From NCBI GenBank assembly GCA_016721865.1, contig JADKHF010000049.1:1-64000 (forward strand): DNA of 64,000 nt, given 5' to 3'. How positions within the stretch are numbered: the stretch's first letter is position 1; every line of letters begins with the position of its first letter. This document shows, piece after piece, positions 20,203-29,510 of this stretch. The DNA is from Nitrosomonas sp. (lineage in GTDB: Bacteria; Pseudomonadota; Gammaproteobacteria; Burkholderiales; Nitrosomonadaceae). Below the pieces are notes generated by a model that saw only the letters and a program-made list of their open reading frames with translations, was not told the origin of the DNA and ran no database searches. Made by a program: the position numbers and the translations under genes.

Positions 20203-20248
20203 ATACTATTGATACCTTCCATTTTCCCCGTTCATTAACGGAACATTG
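20199..20248 (+). pseudogene. 5' stub of a second MacB-type permease
   Basis: Starting at the ATG at 20199, overlapping the previous stop, 17 codons read MNTIDTFHFPRSLTEHC. This matches MNTLDTFQFAFRSLTAHR at the start of the intact permease at 29705, with about three quarters identity at DNA level, and then similarity stops abruptly. In related operons two permease genes follow each other, so this is most likely what remains of the second one after a deletion or rearrangement. Confidence 0.65.
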
Positions 20249-20299
20249 TTCATCTGCTATTTGATAATTTATCTGCACTGAATGGTGTCATTATAAAAA

Positions 20300-20494
20300 T
20301 TACTTCTTGTCTTCAACAATTTTATCATCAGCGGCAGAAGCGTCCATATCATGCCTCGTAACATCATCCGGCCCGTAAGCTGATACTTTCGGCCTATCCA
20401 TCAGATGCCCATCAGGCGTTCTTTTTGGCTCATTACATGCAGTGAGCACCAATGCTGCAAATAATGTAACCAGACCAAAATATTTTATCGCCAT
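20300..20494 (-). CDS. small lipoprotein, unknown function
   Basis: A 64-residue protein with an N-terminal lipoprotein signal MAIKYFGLVTLFAALVLTAC (lipobox LTAC, Cys20). The short mature part is acidic and contains PDGHLMDRPKVSAYGPDD. A GGAG-type site lies about 7-12 bases upstream. It is convergent with the efflux operon and divergent from the endonuclease-like lipoprotein. No family is recognised. The size and codon pattern suggest a real gene. Confidence 0.65.
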   Translation of the reverse strand: MAIKYFGLVTLFAALVLTACNEPKRTPDGHLMDRPKVSAYGPDDVTRHDMDASAADDKIVEDKK

Positions 20495-20696
20495 TTTTAT
20501 ATCTCCTCTATTTAAGTTTTCAGCTTATTCTTTATAAGTTGTATATAGATTGATCTACATCAATCATGATGCGCATCGATTCTTCTTCCTGATTTTAAAG
20601 CTTTCATTTGCCTTTCTATTGGAGTATGGTTTTAGTAAAGGCCATGCAGGATGTTCGATTGAATGTCTGTTTGCAGGCATAACAAGGAGATCCAGC

Positions 20697-21680
20697 ATGC
20701 GAAACATTTATATCGTCATGATTCTCAGCATTACAGTGTTATCCGGTTGTGCCAGTCAATCCGCTGAAAATTCTGGTGGAGATAAGCCACTGGTTCAGTG
20801 TGATGATGTTGCAAATCGGAAACACCTGAATATCCTATCCATCAATCTCCTTTTCTCTGAAATTGAAACGCGTGATCAGCGTTTAGATGCTATTGCCGAA
20901 TTTGCGGCAGAAACACCTGTCGATGTCATTCTGCTTCAAGAAGTTGCTGGCGGCACCTTGGTTCATACTGCCAATAGTGCGCTGGATCTTCAGGGAAAGC
21001 TCAGTGCCCGCGCGCGCAACTACGAGTTGCATACGGCATTCGAGGTCGGTCTGCCAGGCCTGCTGGTAGTGGCCAATGCAGTGCTGAGCCGCTGCGAAAT
21101 TGATTTCAGGATTACCAGGCGCTTGCCGCGTGCTTCTGAATTTAATTTTCAGGGACATGACATAAAATTGCCCAGGAACGTGATGATGGCACGCATAAAT
21201 ATTCCCGGTTCTGGAAAAATTAATATCTACAATACCCATCTTTGTGCAAAGTGTACCGCGGATGAGCTCAGTGCCCAGCTGGATGTATTACTCCCATTCA
21301 TTGATAAAGTAGAGGCATTTTTCCCTCGGGATAATCCTGTCATTCTTGGCGGGGATTTCAATATCGACCGTTTTCGCGTCGCTCCCTTCGCGGAGCGCCC
21401 CTTCTATGACAAAATCATAGATGCCGGTTTTACTGATGCTTATGCCCTGAACAGGCCACTGGAAAATTTATGCGCGGTTGCTGAGCAGGCTGACATACAC
21501 TGCACAGTAGGTGTCTCCACTTTGGATGCAGGGGATGCTGCCAGGCGCATTGATTATTTTTTTGTCAATCAGGTAAAGGACGTGCGTGAAAGTCGAGTTG
21601 TCTTTAACACGCTTGTTGATCCCAATCAACCTACTGTGTCCGATCATGCCGGTGTTTTTATTTCAGTAGCTTTGCCATGA
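20697..21680 (+). CDS. endonuclease/exonuclease/phosphatase-family lipoprotein
   Basis: The start MRNIYIV at 20697 is chosen because AAGGAG lies 7-12 bases upstream and a lipobox follows (VLSGC, Cys18); the open frame could be read from 20550. The 327-residue product has EEP-fold motifs: ILSINLLF, LLQEVAGG (metal-binding Glu), YNTHLCAKC, VILGGDFNIDR and the final SDHAGVF histidine. The family includes nucleases, sphingomyelinases and phosphoinositide phosphatases; the substrate cannot be told. As a lipoprotein it would act in the periplasm or at the outer membrane. A decayed fragment similar to its C-terminal part lies at 24340. Confidence 0.8.
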   Translation: MRNIYIVMILSITVLSGCASQSAENSGGDKPLVQCDDVANRKHLNILSINLLFSEIETRDQRLDAIAEFAAETPVDVILLQEVAGGTLVHTANSALDLQGKLSARARNYELHTAFEVGLPGLLVVANAVLSRCEIDFRITRRLPRASEFNFQGHDIKLPRNVMMARINIPGSGKINIYNTHLCAKCTADELSAQLDVLLPFIDKVEAFFPRDNPVILGGDFNIDRFRVAPFAERPFYDKIIDAGFTDAYALNRPLENLCAVAEQADIHCTVGVSTLDAGDAARRIDYFFVNQVKDVRESRVVFNTLVDPNQPTVSDHAGVFISVALP

Positions 21681-21711
21681 CGGGCTGGTTGTATAGTTTT
21701 GGTGGTGGGTT

Positions 21712-21824
21712 AGGAAGCTCTGAACAAGTGTCATTTCGAGCAAGAGCGAGAAATCTATTGCATTGACTATTAAAGCTTCCTCACTCCGTTCGGAATGGCA
21801 AATGCGAGTTATTCAGCGTTTTCT
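21712..21824. repeat. dispersed palindromic repeat, family 1 copy b
   Basis: A 113-bp intergenic element similar to 9484-9595. It starts AGGAAGCTCTGAACAAG and ends TTATTCAGCGTTTTC, with the inner halves GTCATTTCGAGC...GCGAGAAATC and TTCCTCACTCCGTTCGGAAT in opposition. It lies 32 bp after the EEP lipoprotein stop. The following 21825-22067 stretch shows nothing recognisable. Confidence 0.75.
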
Positions 21825-22067
21825 CAAGAGATCATCGCTTATACAATTCTTGAGTTGATGATCAAAATGCCTTGGAGATCACGCACATTTTCAGGTTCTC
21901 TCGCATTAATTTCTGGCCATTGGTTCGTAAGTTGGGTACACCAGCAATGCGTATCTAATTTGCGCTGGGGTTCACAAGTTCCCCCAACCTATCGATGGAG
22001 AATACAGCGAATTTTCCGGAAGACTCTCTCACATGGCAGAGAAACCGATGAGAAAAGGGAAAAAATG

Positions 22068-23776
22068 TCAAATGTGAGGCTTGACTCCGATTTTTCCTGT
22101 CTTTTCAATCTCCGCAGCCAGCAAAGGCTGGCTGAAATAATCCCCCTGGAAGCGCGAGCATCCCTGTGACACTAGAAATGCAAGCTGCTCCTTATTTTCC
22201 ACGCCTTCTGCGATCACTTGTATCTTCAAGCTATGTGCCATGGCGAGGATAGCGGAGACGATTGCGTCATCGTCGGGATCGTTGGTAATGTCGCGCACGA
22301 ACGAACGGTCGATCTTCAGCGTATCGATCTGGTAGCGCTTCAAATAACTCAGACTGGAATAACCGGTGCCAAAATCATCCACGGCAATTTCAAATCCCAA
22401 TGCACGAAGTTGCCGCAGCGTCTCGATTGTTTCTTCAACATTCTCTATCAATTCTCCCTCGGTGATTTCCAGAATCAAGCAGTGCCCTTCCACCCCGGTC
22501 TCACCCAGAATGCGTGCAATATCAGCCACCAGCGTTTTCTTCCGGAATTGCCTGGAGAGAGATTGATCGCCAGCTTTGGAAGCTCCTTATAGCCTTGGCT
22601 GTGCCAGGCCTTAATCTGCAAACACGATTCCCGCAGCACCCATTCCCCGATCTGCGCGATCATCCCAATATCTTCAGCCAGCCGGATAAATTTTTCCGGA
22701 AAAATCAGTCCACGTTTGGGATGCTGCCAGCGCAACAATACTTCTAAACAGTACGCCTTGGAGCCATGCATATTAACAATCGGCTGATAATGAAGCAGCA
22801 GTTCATCGCGCTTCAGTGCAGTACGCAAACCGACCTCCATGGCATGTCGCTCCTTTGCTTTCCTGTTCATCTCTGGCTTAAAGAACTGGCAGTTGTTGCG
22901 ACCGCTCTCCTTGGCGTGGTACATGGCAATATCGCTGTTCTTCAGTAACGCCCACATGTTGTTTCCATCTTCCGGGAACAGGGAAATACCGATACTGCCG
23001 CTAATGTGTAGCTCCTTGCCTTCGACCAGAAAAGGCAGGATCAAGACATCCATTATCTTCTGCGCTACCGCTTCCGCATCCAGGGCACTGTCAAGACTGG
23101 ACAGCAACACGATAAATTCATCCCCGCCGTGACGCGCAACTGTATCCTCACTGCGCACAACGGAAACGAACCTGGCCGCTATTTCCTTCAATAGCAGATC
23201 ACCCACATCGTGCCCCAGTGAATCATTGATAACCTTGAAATGGTCCAGGTCTATGAACAGCACGGCCACCAGTTTATGGTTGCGGTTTCCATGCTCGAGC
23301 GCCTGCTCGATGCGATCCTTGAGCAAAGTGCGATTGGGCAGGCCGGTTAACATATCGTAGGTTGCCATCTCGATGATGCGCTGCTCCGCCTTTTTTCGCT
23401 CGGTGATGTCGATAGACAGGCCAATCAAATACTGTGGTTTTCCGGATCTATCATAGAAAGGTTTTTTGAATGTGTGCAAAACACGATTCTGTCCAAGTGC
23501 GGAATTCCAGACTGTTTCTTCAAAATCAATCTGGGCAGCACCCATAAATACTTCCTGATCTTTGGCGAGAAATTGCTTCATCTGATCAGGCGGAAAATAT
23601 TGACTGCCATCAGTGCCAGATAGGTCTTTAGCATTCAAGCCCCATTGCATTTCGCAAGTTCTGTTTATCAACACCAATTTACTCTCGGGATCTTTTATAA
23701 AAATAGCAACAGGCAATATATCGATCAATGCTTGTATTTTTAGTAAGTCTTCAGCAAACGGAAAATGTGCAATCAT
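22068..23776 (-). CDS. PAS-GGDEF-EAL cyclic-di-GMP protein (one frameshift)
   Basis: About 565 residues in two frames. Residues 15-130 form a PAS domain (IDILPVAIFIKDPESKLVLI ... YLIGLSIDITERKKAEQRI). A GGDEF domain follows with an intact active motif, RHGGDEFIVLLS, near residue 215. The EAL domain starts at YCLEVLLRWQHPKRG and continues across a frameshift near 22540 (INLS then RQFRKKTLVADIARIL), with ILEITEGELIENV, VDDFGTGYSSLSYLKR and VIAEGVENKEQL intact. No membrane helix is seen, so it is cytoplasmic. It could make or degrade c-di-GMP; both sites look competent. Confidence 0.87.
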
Positions 23777-24077
23777 TCCTATCGATTAATCCATCACAAA
23801 ACGGTTGTTCACGGCTATCCCCATTCAGGAGGACGCAAATCAAAACATATCGCTATAAAACATAGCTCGCCACTATATCTTCTATCTTCTTGTCTGTCTT
23901 ACAGAAAATTATTTGACGAGCGGTTATAAAAAATTATCGAGAAGAAATTCTCACCACATTATCAACCTGCTCGATATGAAAATTCCGCAAAATATCCCTA
24001 TCCAGCCGCTGATTTCCCGTGAACAAGAAAGTACTGTGACCAGCTTCAGCCACAACTGGCATATTAACTTTTCATAA
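23777..24077. other. intergenic region, no gene seen
   Basis: AT-rich leader between the GGDEF/EAL gene and a small membrane protein gene, both on the minus strand. It presumably holds the promoter of the GGDEF/EAL gene, but I could not pick out a convincing -35/-10 pair. Confidence 0.4.
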
Positions 24078-24230
24078 CTATTTTTTCGTCAGCATCATCA
24101 TTGCGCAAGTGAAAGAAACAAGAAGACCTAACAACACGAATGCTAATACGATCCCCTCATCAGTCACCACAAAATATGCGTAAAGAATCAAGGAGAATAA
24201 TAGAGAGACAATCACAATAATTTTTATCAT
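24078..24230 (-). CDS. 50-residue small membrane protein
   Basis: The minus strand from the ATG at 24230 encodes 50 residues: a first hydrophobic helix (IIVIVSLLFSLILYAYFVV), a short DEG turn, a second helix (IVLAFVLLGLLVSFTCAMMM) and a Lys-Lys tail. An AAAGGGTGC stretch ahead of the start could serve as ribosome-binding site. The hairpin topology with both ends inside is typical of small stress or regulatory membrane proteins, but no family is recognised. Confidence 0.55.
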   Translation of the reverse strand: MIKIIVIVSLLFSLILYAYFVVTDEGIVLAFVLLGLLVSFTCAMMMLTKK

Positions 24231-24339
24231 ATCAAAGCACCCTTTTTGTTAATTAATTATTCCAGTTTGCGAGCATATTTTACTCCTAAACCAGGGATAT
24301 CACATTGATCTATAAGGGCCCGTTCGTGTAACACGTTGC

Positions 24340-24640
24340 AGATGTTTTACGCCCTCTCATTGATGCCGGTTTTACCGGCGCCTAAGCTCAAAACAGATCA
24401 TTGGAAAAATTCATGGAAGAAAGAAACAGCGGCGCTTCATTGTCACTTTTATGGTGAGCTGATCGCCAAAGTATCAAGCGCTGATAATAACACTTCAGAC
24501 TCCTGTCATCCTGGGCAGACCAGCAGCTGGCAGGTGTATTGGCGTTATGCAGAACCAGATTCCCTGCTGGCTTATAGTATTAATTCAGGACAAATGTACA
24601 TTAAAAAAAAGGAGCTATTGACTATAGGATTCAATTAATC
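24340..24640 (+). pseudogene. remnant of an EEP-family lipoprotein paralogue
   Basis: In the plus strand, codons at 24346-24435 read LIDAGFTGA, stop, AQNRSLEKF, matching IIDAGFTDAYALNRPLENL of the EEP lipoprotein at 20697-21680. The similarity ends after about 90 bp. An overlapping frame to 24638 contains SDSCHPGQTSSWQVYWRYAEPDS, which may be the rest of the same lost gene. No start or catalytic motif is left. Probably a leftover of a tandem duplication. Confidence 0.45.
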
Positions 24641-24785
24641 TAAAGCTTAATATGAAGTCGTTCGGAATCTTGCGGTTAAATGTTAACTTATATTCGCCAA
24701 ATAAAAGAGGCAAGCCACCCGAAATGATGTATCAGAATCAATCAATCAAAATCAATCAAAATAAAATTTCTCAGGAGTATATAAA

Positions 24786-25520
24786 ATGCGTGTTATACCA
24801 ATTTTAACATTTCTTGCTTTGGCAAGCGGCCCAGTTGCTGCAGCCCCCGTGATTTTCGACTTCGCAAACCTTAAGTACAATGGTGGCATCAATACTGGTT
24901 TCCTGCCAACGGATGGGTTTGCCTGCTCCGGTGGCGACCTGTGCAGTTCAACTATTGCAACATCGCTGAGCGGTGACCTTACTTTCACCAATGGCGGACT
25001 TACCGTACATGCGCAAGGTACCTACGATGGCAAAGCCTTTGGCTATAAAGCAGCGGTTGTTCAGGATCACGAAAATGGCTACAACGGAAAGCTTTCCGGA
25101 AGGGATGCAATAGGTGCTGGCCTGGGTGTTTACCACAAGAACAACGATAACAGTGACGATAACATAACTTCCAAAGAAACGCTTTGGCTGCATTTCGATC
25201 AGGTAGTTTCGTTGTCTTCGGTCGGTTTGCGCTCGGAAGGACACAATACAACCGGCTGGGATCGTGGTGCAACCTTTAAATACGGATTCGACAATTCGAC
25301 CTGGACCGAAGGCTTGCTGCCGCGCTACGTAGGCCAATTCGACTTGAGTCACACGGGTCAGGATTTCTACTTTCGATTCGGCGGCGACAAAGCAGATCAA
25401 TTCTATATCAGCTCATTAACCGTATCAGCTGTTCCGGAACCGGAAACATACGCCATGTTATTGGCTGGTCTCGGCTTGCTGGGTTTCATGGCACGCCGCA
25501 GAAAAGAATCAGCAACATAA
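24786..25520 (+). CDS. PEP-CTERM sorting-domain protein
   Basis: A 244-residue secreted protein: signal peptide MRVIPILTFLALASGPVAAA, a Gly/Asn-rich beta-type body with CSGGDLC, and a C-terminal PEP-CTERM module (VPEPETYAMLLAGLGLLGF followed by MARRRKE). Such proteins are exported, cleaved at the PEP motif by the exosortase EpsH and placed in the extracellular polymer matrix. An AGGAG site lies 7-11 bases before the start. It is followed by a second PEP-CTERM gene with a nearly identical C-terminus. Confidence 0.9.
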   Translation: MRVIPILTFLALASGPVAAAPVIFDFANLKYNGGINTGFLPTDGFACSGGDLCSSTIATSLSGDLTFTNGGLTVHAQGTYDGKAFGYKAAVVQDHENGYNGKLSGRDAIGAGLGVYHKNNDNSDDNITSKETLWLHFDQVVSLSSVGLRSEGHNTTGWDRGATFKYGFDNSTWTEGLLPRYVGQFDLSHTGQDFYFRFGGDKADQFYISSLTVSAVPEPETYAMLLAGLGLLGFMARRRKESAT

Positions 25521-25524
25521 TTTA

Positions 25525-25553
25525 GACGTTGACGTTGACGTTGACGTTGACGT
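25525..25553 (+). repeat. hexanucleotide tandem repeat (GACGTT)x4.8
   Basis: The unit GACGTT is repeated almost five times without error directly after the first PEP-CTERM stop codon and about 70 bp before the second PEP-CTERM gene. Such short tandem repeats vary in number by slippage. Confidence 0.9.
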
Positions 25554-25623
25554 AAACTCAAATTAGTCATGATGTTGATGTTGTAAAGGGCACTTTTAAA
25601 AAATTATATTTGAGGGAAATATT

Positions 25624-26318
25624 ATGAAAATTCAGAAATTAACAATTTTATCAGCAGTTGTAATGAGTGTTTTGCTGCGCCTGCATTTGCTGCCGTTGGC
25701 GATACTGCTACTTACGAGTTCAATTTGCCTTCCACTGCGGTGGCTTCACAGACTCCGCCTTATCCCCTGGTTGCTTCACTCACCTTAACCGAAGTTTTTG
25801 GCGGTGTTGACTTCGTGCTGACCCCGAATTGGGGCGGCTCCTCGGGCTTTAGTGCGAGCTCACATATAGAGCGCCTCGATTATGTCTACCAAGGGCCAGC
25901 AAGTCCGACAATCACGTGGCTTTCAGGAGCTCCGATTGGTGGATCCTCGTACGAAACCAATCAGAATAATTTGGATAGCGGCTATAAGACAGATGATGAA
26001 CACATCATTATTGATTTTTACACCGCTAACGATGCTAACCGGTTTGACAATGATTACCTATTCAGTAGCTGGAATGTATCCGGTGCGGGCCTGACGGATT
26101 TCACCGGGACACAAGCAACTAGCGACCCTAAACCGTCGCCAATCTTCGGTGTTATTTCGGTGACTGGTTATTCCCTTGATGGTATACAGCCAACACCTTC
26201 GAACTGGGTAACCTCACCAGTATCAGCCGTTCCAGAACCGGAAACATATGCCATGTTATTGGCTGGCCTGGGCTTGCTGGGTTTCATGGCACATCGCAGA
26301 AAAGAATCAGCAGTTTAA
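25624..26318 (+). CDS. second PEP-CTERM sorting-domain protein (one frameshift)
   Basis: The ATG at 25624 follows a GAGGGAAAT site. The signal peptide begins MKIQKLTILSAVVMSV; one base is missing near 25673, after which FAAPAFAAVGDTATYEFNLP continues in the long frame. The body has FVLTPNWGGSSGFS and FYTANDANRFDNDYLFSSWNVSG. The C-terminal VPEPETYAMLLAGLGLLGF-MAHRRKESA module is nearly identical to that of the preceding gene. Its fate is likely exosortase processing into the extracellular matrix. A strong terminator follows. Confidence 0.85.
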
Positions 26319-26340
26319 TTGGGACTTAGACTTAATCCAG

Positions 26341-26366
26341 AACGGGAGCTTAGGCTCCCGTTTTTT
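26341..26366 (+). terminator. intrinsic terminator after the PEP-CTERM pair
   Basis: AACGGGAGC, loop TTAG, GCTCCCGTT followed by TTTTG: a 9-bp perfect stem with a T run, 22 bp after the second PEP-CTERM stop. The next 200 bp (26367-26568) show no gene. Confidence 0.9.
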
Positions 26367-26568
26367 GTTTCTTGGGTTGTCGATCAGTAGCCGGAATTCA
26401 CCACTTCCAGCGCCAGCTCTTTCCGGCTACCAAACCCATTACTAATAATTTACAATGGAATAGTAATTTTTCCGTGACCCGTTCTGATGATGCCAGCGGG
26501 CGAATCTTCAGCGCTGTTTAACAGGTTCCTGACAAAATAAGTCATTAAAATATCAAGCCTTTGTACCC

Positions 26569-27357
26569 ATGATTAAGCTATTAATGATTTTTATATTATC
26601 TTTCGCCAGTTACAACACAGTGGCAGCATGGACTTTTCTGTACCCGGCCGCTGAGGGTGGCTATTACATGGATCTGACTTCTATCCGTAAGGATGAAAAT
26701 TCTGTAAAGGTGTGGACTTTGATTGACATAACACAACAGGAAATACAGGAAAGGGGAATATATTCACTGAAAATGCGAACCGAGTTTAACTGCAAGGACG
26801 AAACATTCAGAATTCTTGATTCAATAACCTATAGCGGACCCATGGGAATGTCCTCAGCAATAGCTTCCAGCGCGCAAGACAAAAATATTGAGACATTTGA
26901 AGCAATAGCGCCGCATACAATGACACAAAAATTATTCAATACCGCTTGCACCCCAATCAATTACAACACCAGGGCAGAATGGACTAAAGTGATCGAGGTT
27001 GAAGATAACTTCTCTGGTTATGCCGATCTCTCTTCTGTTTACGAGTCAGAAAACAGGGTCAGGATCTGGTTTTTAGGCGATTTTATAACGCCACAGGAGA
27101 CTGTTTTTCTAATGCCACAAGGCTCCAGCGAATTTTTATACAATCTGGACAAAACGTATTTATCTGAAAAAACGCTTAGTGAGTTTGATTGCAAGTCAAA
27201 AACCATGCGAGAGCTTGCCAATTTAACCTTCAGCAATAACATGGGAGAAGGCAAGCTTATTGCAGCAAATTTCGATAATAATCTTGCAAGTTGGGGAACA
27301 ATAAATTCGGACAGTATCGGTAAAATCTTATGGGAATTGGTCTGCCGGAGAAAATAA
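26569..27357 (+). CDS. secreted protein with two adhesin-E-like repeats, 3' end at an IS91 junction
   Basis: A 262-residue protein with signal peptide MIKLLMIFILSFASYNTVAA and two tandem domains resembling Surface-adhesin protein E. Repeat 1 has YYMDLTSIRKDENSVKVWTL, EFNCKDETFRILDSITYSG; repeat 2 has GYADLSSVYESENRVRIWFL, EFDCKSKTMRELANLTFS. Each repeat keeps a Cys pair. A role at the cell surface is inferred only. The stop TAA at 27355-27357 is built from one T of the gene and the AA that starts IS91-like copy 2, so the last residues (WELVCRRK) may have been followed by more sequence before insertion. Confidence 0.72.
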   Translation: MIKLLMIFILSFASYNTVAAWTFLYPAAEGGYYMDLTSIRKDENSVKVWTLIDITQQEIQERGIYSLKMRTEFNCKDETFRILDSITYSGPMGMSSAIASSAQDKNIETFEAIAPHTMTQKLFNTACTPINYNTRAEWTKVIEVEDNFSGYADLSSVYESENRVRIWFLGDFITPQETVFLMPQGSSEFLYNLDKTYLSEKTLSEFDCKSKTMRELANLTFSNNMGEGKLIAANFDNNLASWGTINSDSIGKILWELVCRRK

Positions 27358-27575
27358 CGAGTAAGGTTAGATTGTGATCGCGAGCGAGCCACAATCTGAA
27401 CCGTTTGTTGGACAAGCCCGGGGGGCTGCCATGATCCTGCTTGTTACGGAAATATCTCTGATCGGTGCGGTGGCATCGGTCCATGCACGTCATACCCCAA
27501 ATCCCACCGCAAAAGTTGCCATTGCAGCAACTTATTCTGCTCAACCTGCCATTCTTGATGCGTTTTCACCTGATT

Positions 27576-28680
27576 TCACCTTTGCAGGGCGAGGCCCGTG
27601 CCTGCCGAGTCCGGCAGGTTGACGGTGTGTGTTGCGTTACGTGGCCATCTCCTGTTTGACGCAAGAGTCCGTAATCGGTGGGTGAATATTTTGATACGGG
27701 TACGGACAATCTTCATCACCCGCCACAACATTTGCATCGTATCACCGGGCGTGGTTGCGGGGGAGCACGACACGTTTGATCAGTTGCCAGGGATCAGTTT
27801 GCTGTTGGGATGCAGAAAGCCGAAGTTGCGGGCGCGGCGATAACCTTGGGCAAATGTGTTGCAGGATCAGGCGCAGAATGCCACGCCGCTGAGAGTGGGT
27901 CATCTTGCGGGTTTCGCTGTTCTGGTAGCGGAACGGACGTTGCCATCGCGGTTTGCAACGATGTTCTTCTCGGGCAATACCCGCGATACAAATACCGTCC
28001 CAGATACACCAATGCCTTCTGCCCCGAACCCACCGCTTTGCAATCCACCACCCATTTTTCTGGATATTGCCTGGGCAGTTTAATCCCGCCTGTTTGATGC
28101 CCGCCAGCATTTTGGCCCGGAACACTCTCGCCAGCGCTTTGTGGTCAAACAGATAACCTCGTCTTTATTGCGCCACAGACGCCGTTTGTTGTCGAACGCG
28201 GCGGATGGCATCACCAGGTACATGCGGGGATAATCCAGCCGCGGTTGTGGGTGTGCAGCACCGTTACAGCACCCGTGGTGCCGCGCAGTTTTCGTCATTC
28301 CGGCGAAGGTGCTACGGTCTCCACACTGGGGTGATCAAGTCACATCACGCTGATGCTGCCAGCAAGCTTACGAACCGGGCGGCAGTGAACGTCACCAGAA
28401 GTAATTGCCGGGAATCGCTTTGCAACGCTGGTCTATCCAGCGTTGCGACTCGTGCGCCTGGGTGCGGGCAATGGCGATGTCACAGGAGTGCGGCAGATAG
28501 CTTTGTTCCTGACAGTCACCGCAGGCAAGTTGTATCTTGTGGCTCAGCTGCTGCGACAAATTCAAGGCACTCAACGCCGCCAATTGGCGGAACAAGCGAT
28601 GGCCATGTTGCGCGATAAGCTCGGCTGCATAGTTGTCAACAATGTGCCAGCCGGATCATGGACGTTCCAGCCGATTGATA
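27576..28680 (-). pseudogene. IS91-like HUH transposase of copy 2 (many frameshifts)
   Basis: Minus-strand fragments in order: the zinc-finger start (QLACGDCQEQSYLPHSC, then HESQRWIDQ) at about 28430-28595, PSAAFDNKRRLWRNKD at 28150-28200, VDCKAVGSGQKALVYLGRYLYRG at 28000-28050 (the catalytic tyrosine region) and VMKIVRTRIKIFTHRLRTLASN at 27650-27720. Frames change every 100-200 bases, so no functional protein is possible as written. The intact homologous parts are best seen in copy 3. Confidence 0.75.
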
Positions 28681-28689
28681 TCTGACCTA

Positions 28690-29510
28690 TCAGCGCATTG
28701 ATGCGGTCTGCGGCATTATCTTTGGTATGGTCGGAGGTGGGTGTAACGGATGGTGGTGAGGATGGATTGATGCCCGAGGATTTTTGCACTTCCAGCAGGT
28801 CGACGCCTGCTTCGATCAGGTGGGTGGCAGGAATGGCGCAAACGTGGGCGTATTTTAAACCGCAATCGCGGGTGACCAGGCGCAAGGTCTGGATGCCACC
28901 ACGATCCAGCGGGGTGGTGGCCAGGTGGGCTTTTTTGAGTCCGCACTTACGGTTAGGAAGAGCAATGCGGGGTTGCGGTGGGTCTGCCAGAAACGGCGCA
29001 ATATCGCAAGGTGTTCTCCGGCAACGGGACAAAGCGGTCTCGATTGCCTTTGGCGTTTCGCACTTGCACCCGCATCGGTCCGCATCAATATCCCCGATTT
29101 GCAAACGCAAGCCTTCACCCAGCCGTAAACCCAGGCTGTACAGGGTAAAGAAAACACGCGATAACTAAGCGCCCAGGTCATGAATATCTGTTGGGCCTGT
29201 GGCACGGTAATAATATCCGCGTGTGTGTGACGGCGGTTTGCAGATCCGGCCCGGCCAGGTTTATTCAATACTTGGGCGTAATAAAACTTCAGCCCGTACA
29301 GGTCATGTTTGAGCGAACTCCAGAGAGTGAATCGACGATATGGACGAAATAATCGGTTAACTGAAGGGTCAAATCATCAATCCGATAATCAAAATATTCC
29401 CCGCTCGACGTACGCGTGAATACAGTGCGATGGTTTTTGCTGCATCCTGCAACTTCAACCGATTGACAGTTGATAATTGCACGCAAATTGCGCTGGAAAT
29501 TTGATGTCAT
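28690..29510 (-). pseudogene. IS91-like tyrosine recombinase of copy 2 (many frameshifts)
   Basis: It starts MTSNFQRNLRAIINCQ at 29510, with the leader inverted repeat just upstream. Fragments SGEYFDYRIDDLTLQLTDYFVHIVDSLS, ITVPQAQQIFMTWALSYRVF, then LRLQIGDIDAD and ADRINALIGQISIGW follow in shifting frames. The equivalent protein is most readable in copy 1. The recombinase would be a phage-integrase-type enzyme; in this copy it is destroyed. Confidence 0.7.

Noticed and set aside
21795..22169. 124-codon plus-strand frame
   Set aside because: It starts inside the repeat and runs into the end of the GGDEF/EAL gene in antisense.
25525..25553. Possible CRISPR-like repeat
   Set aside because: It is a perfect 6-base microsatellite without spacers.
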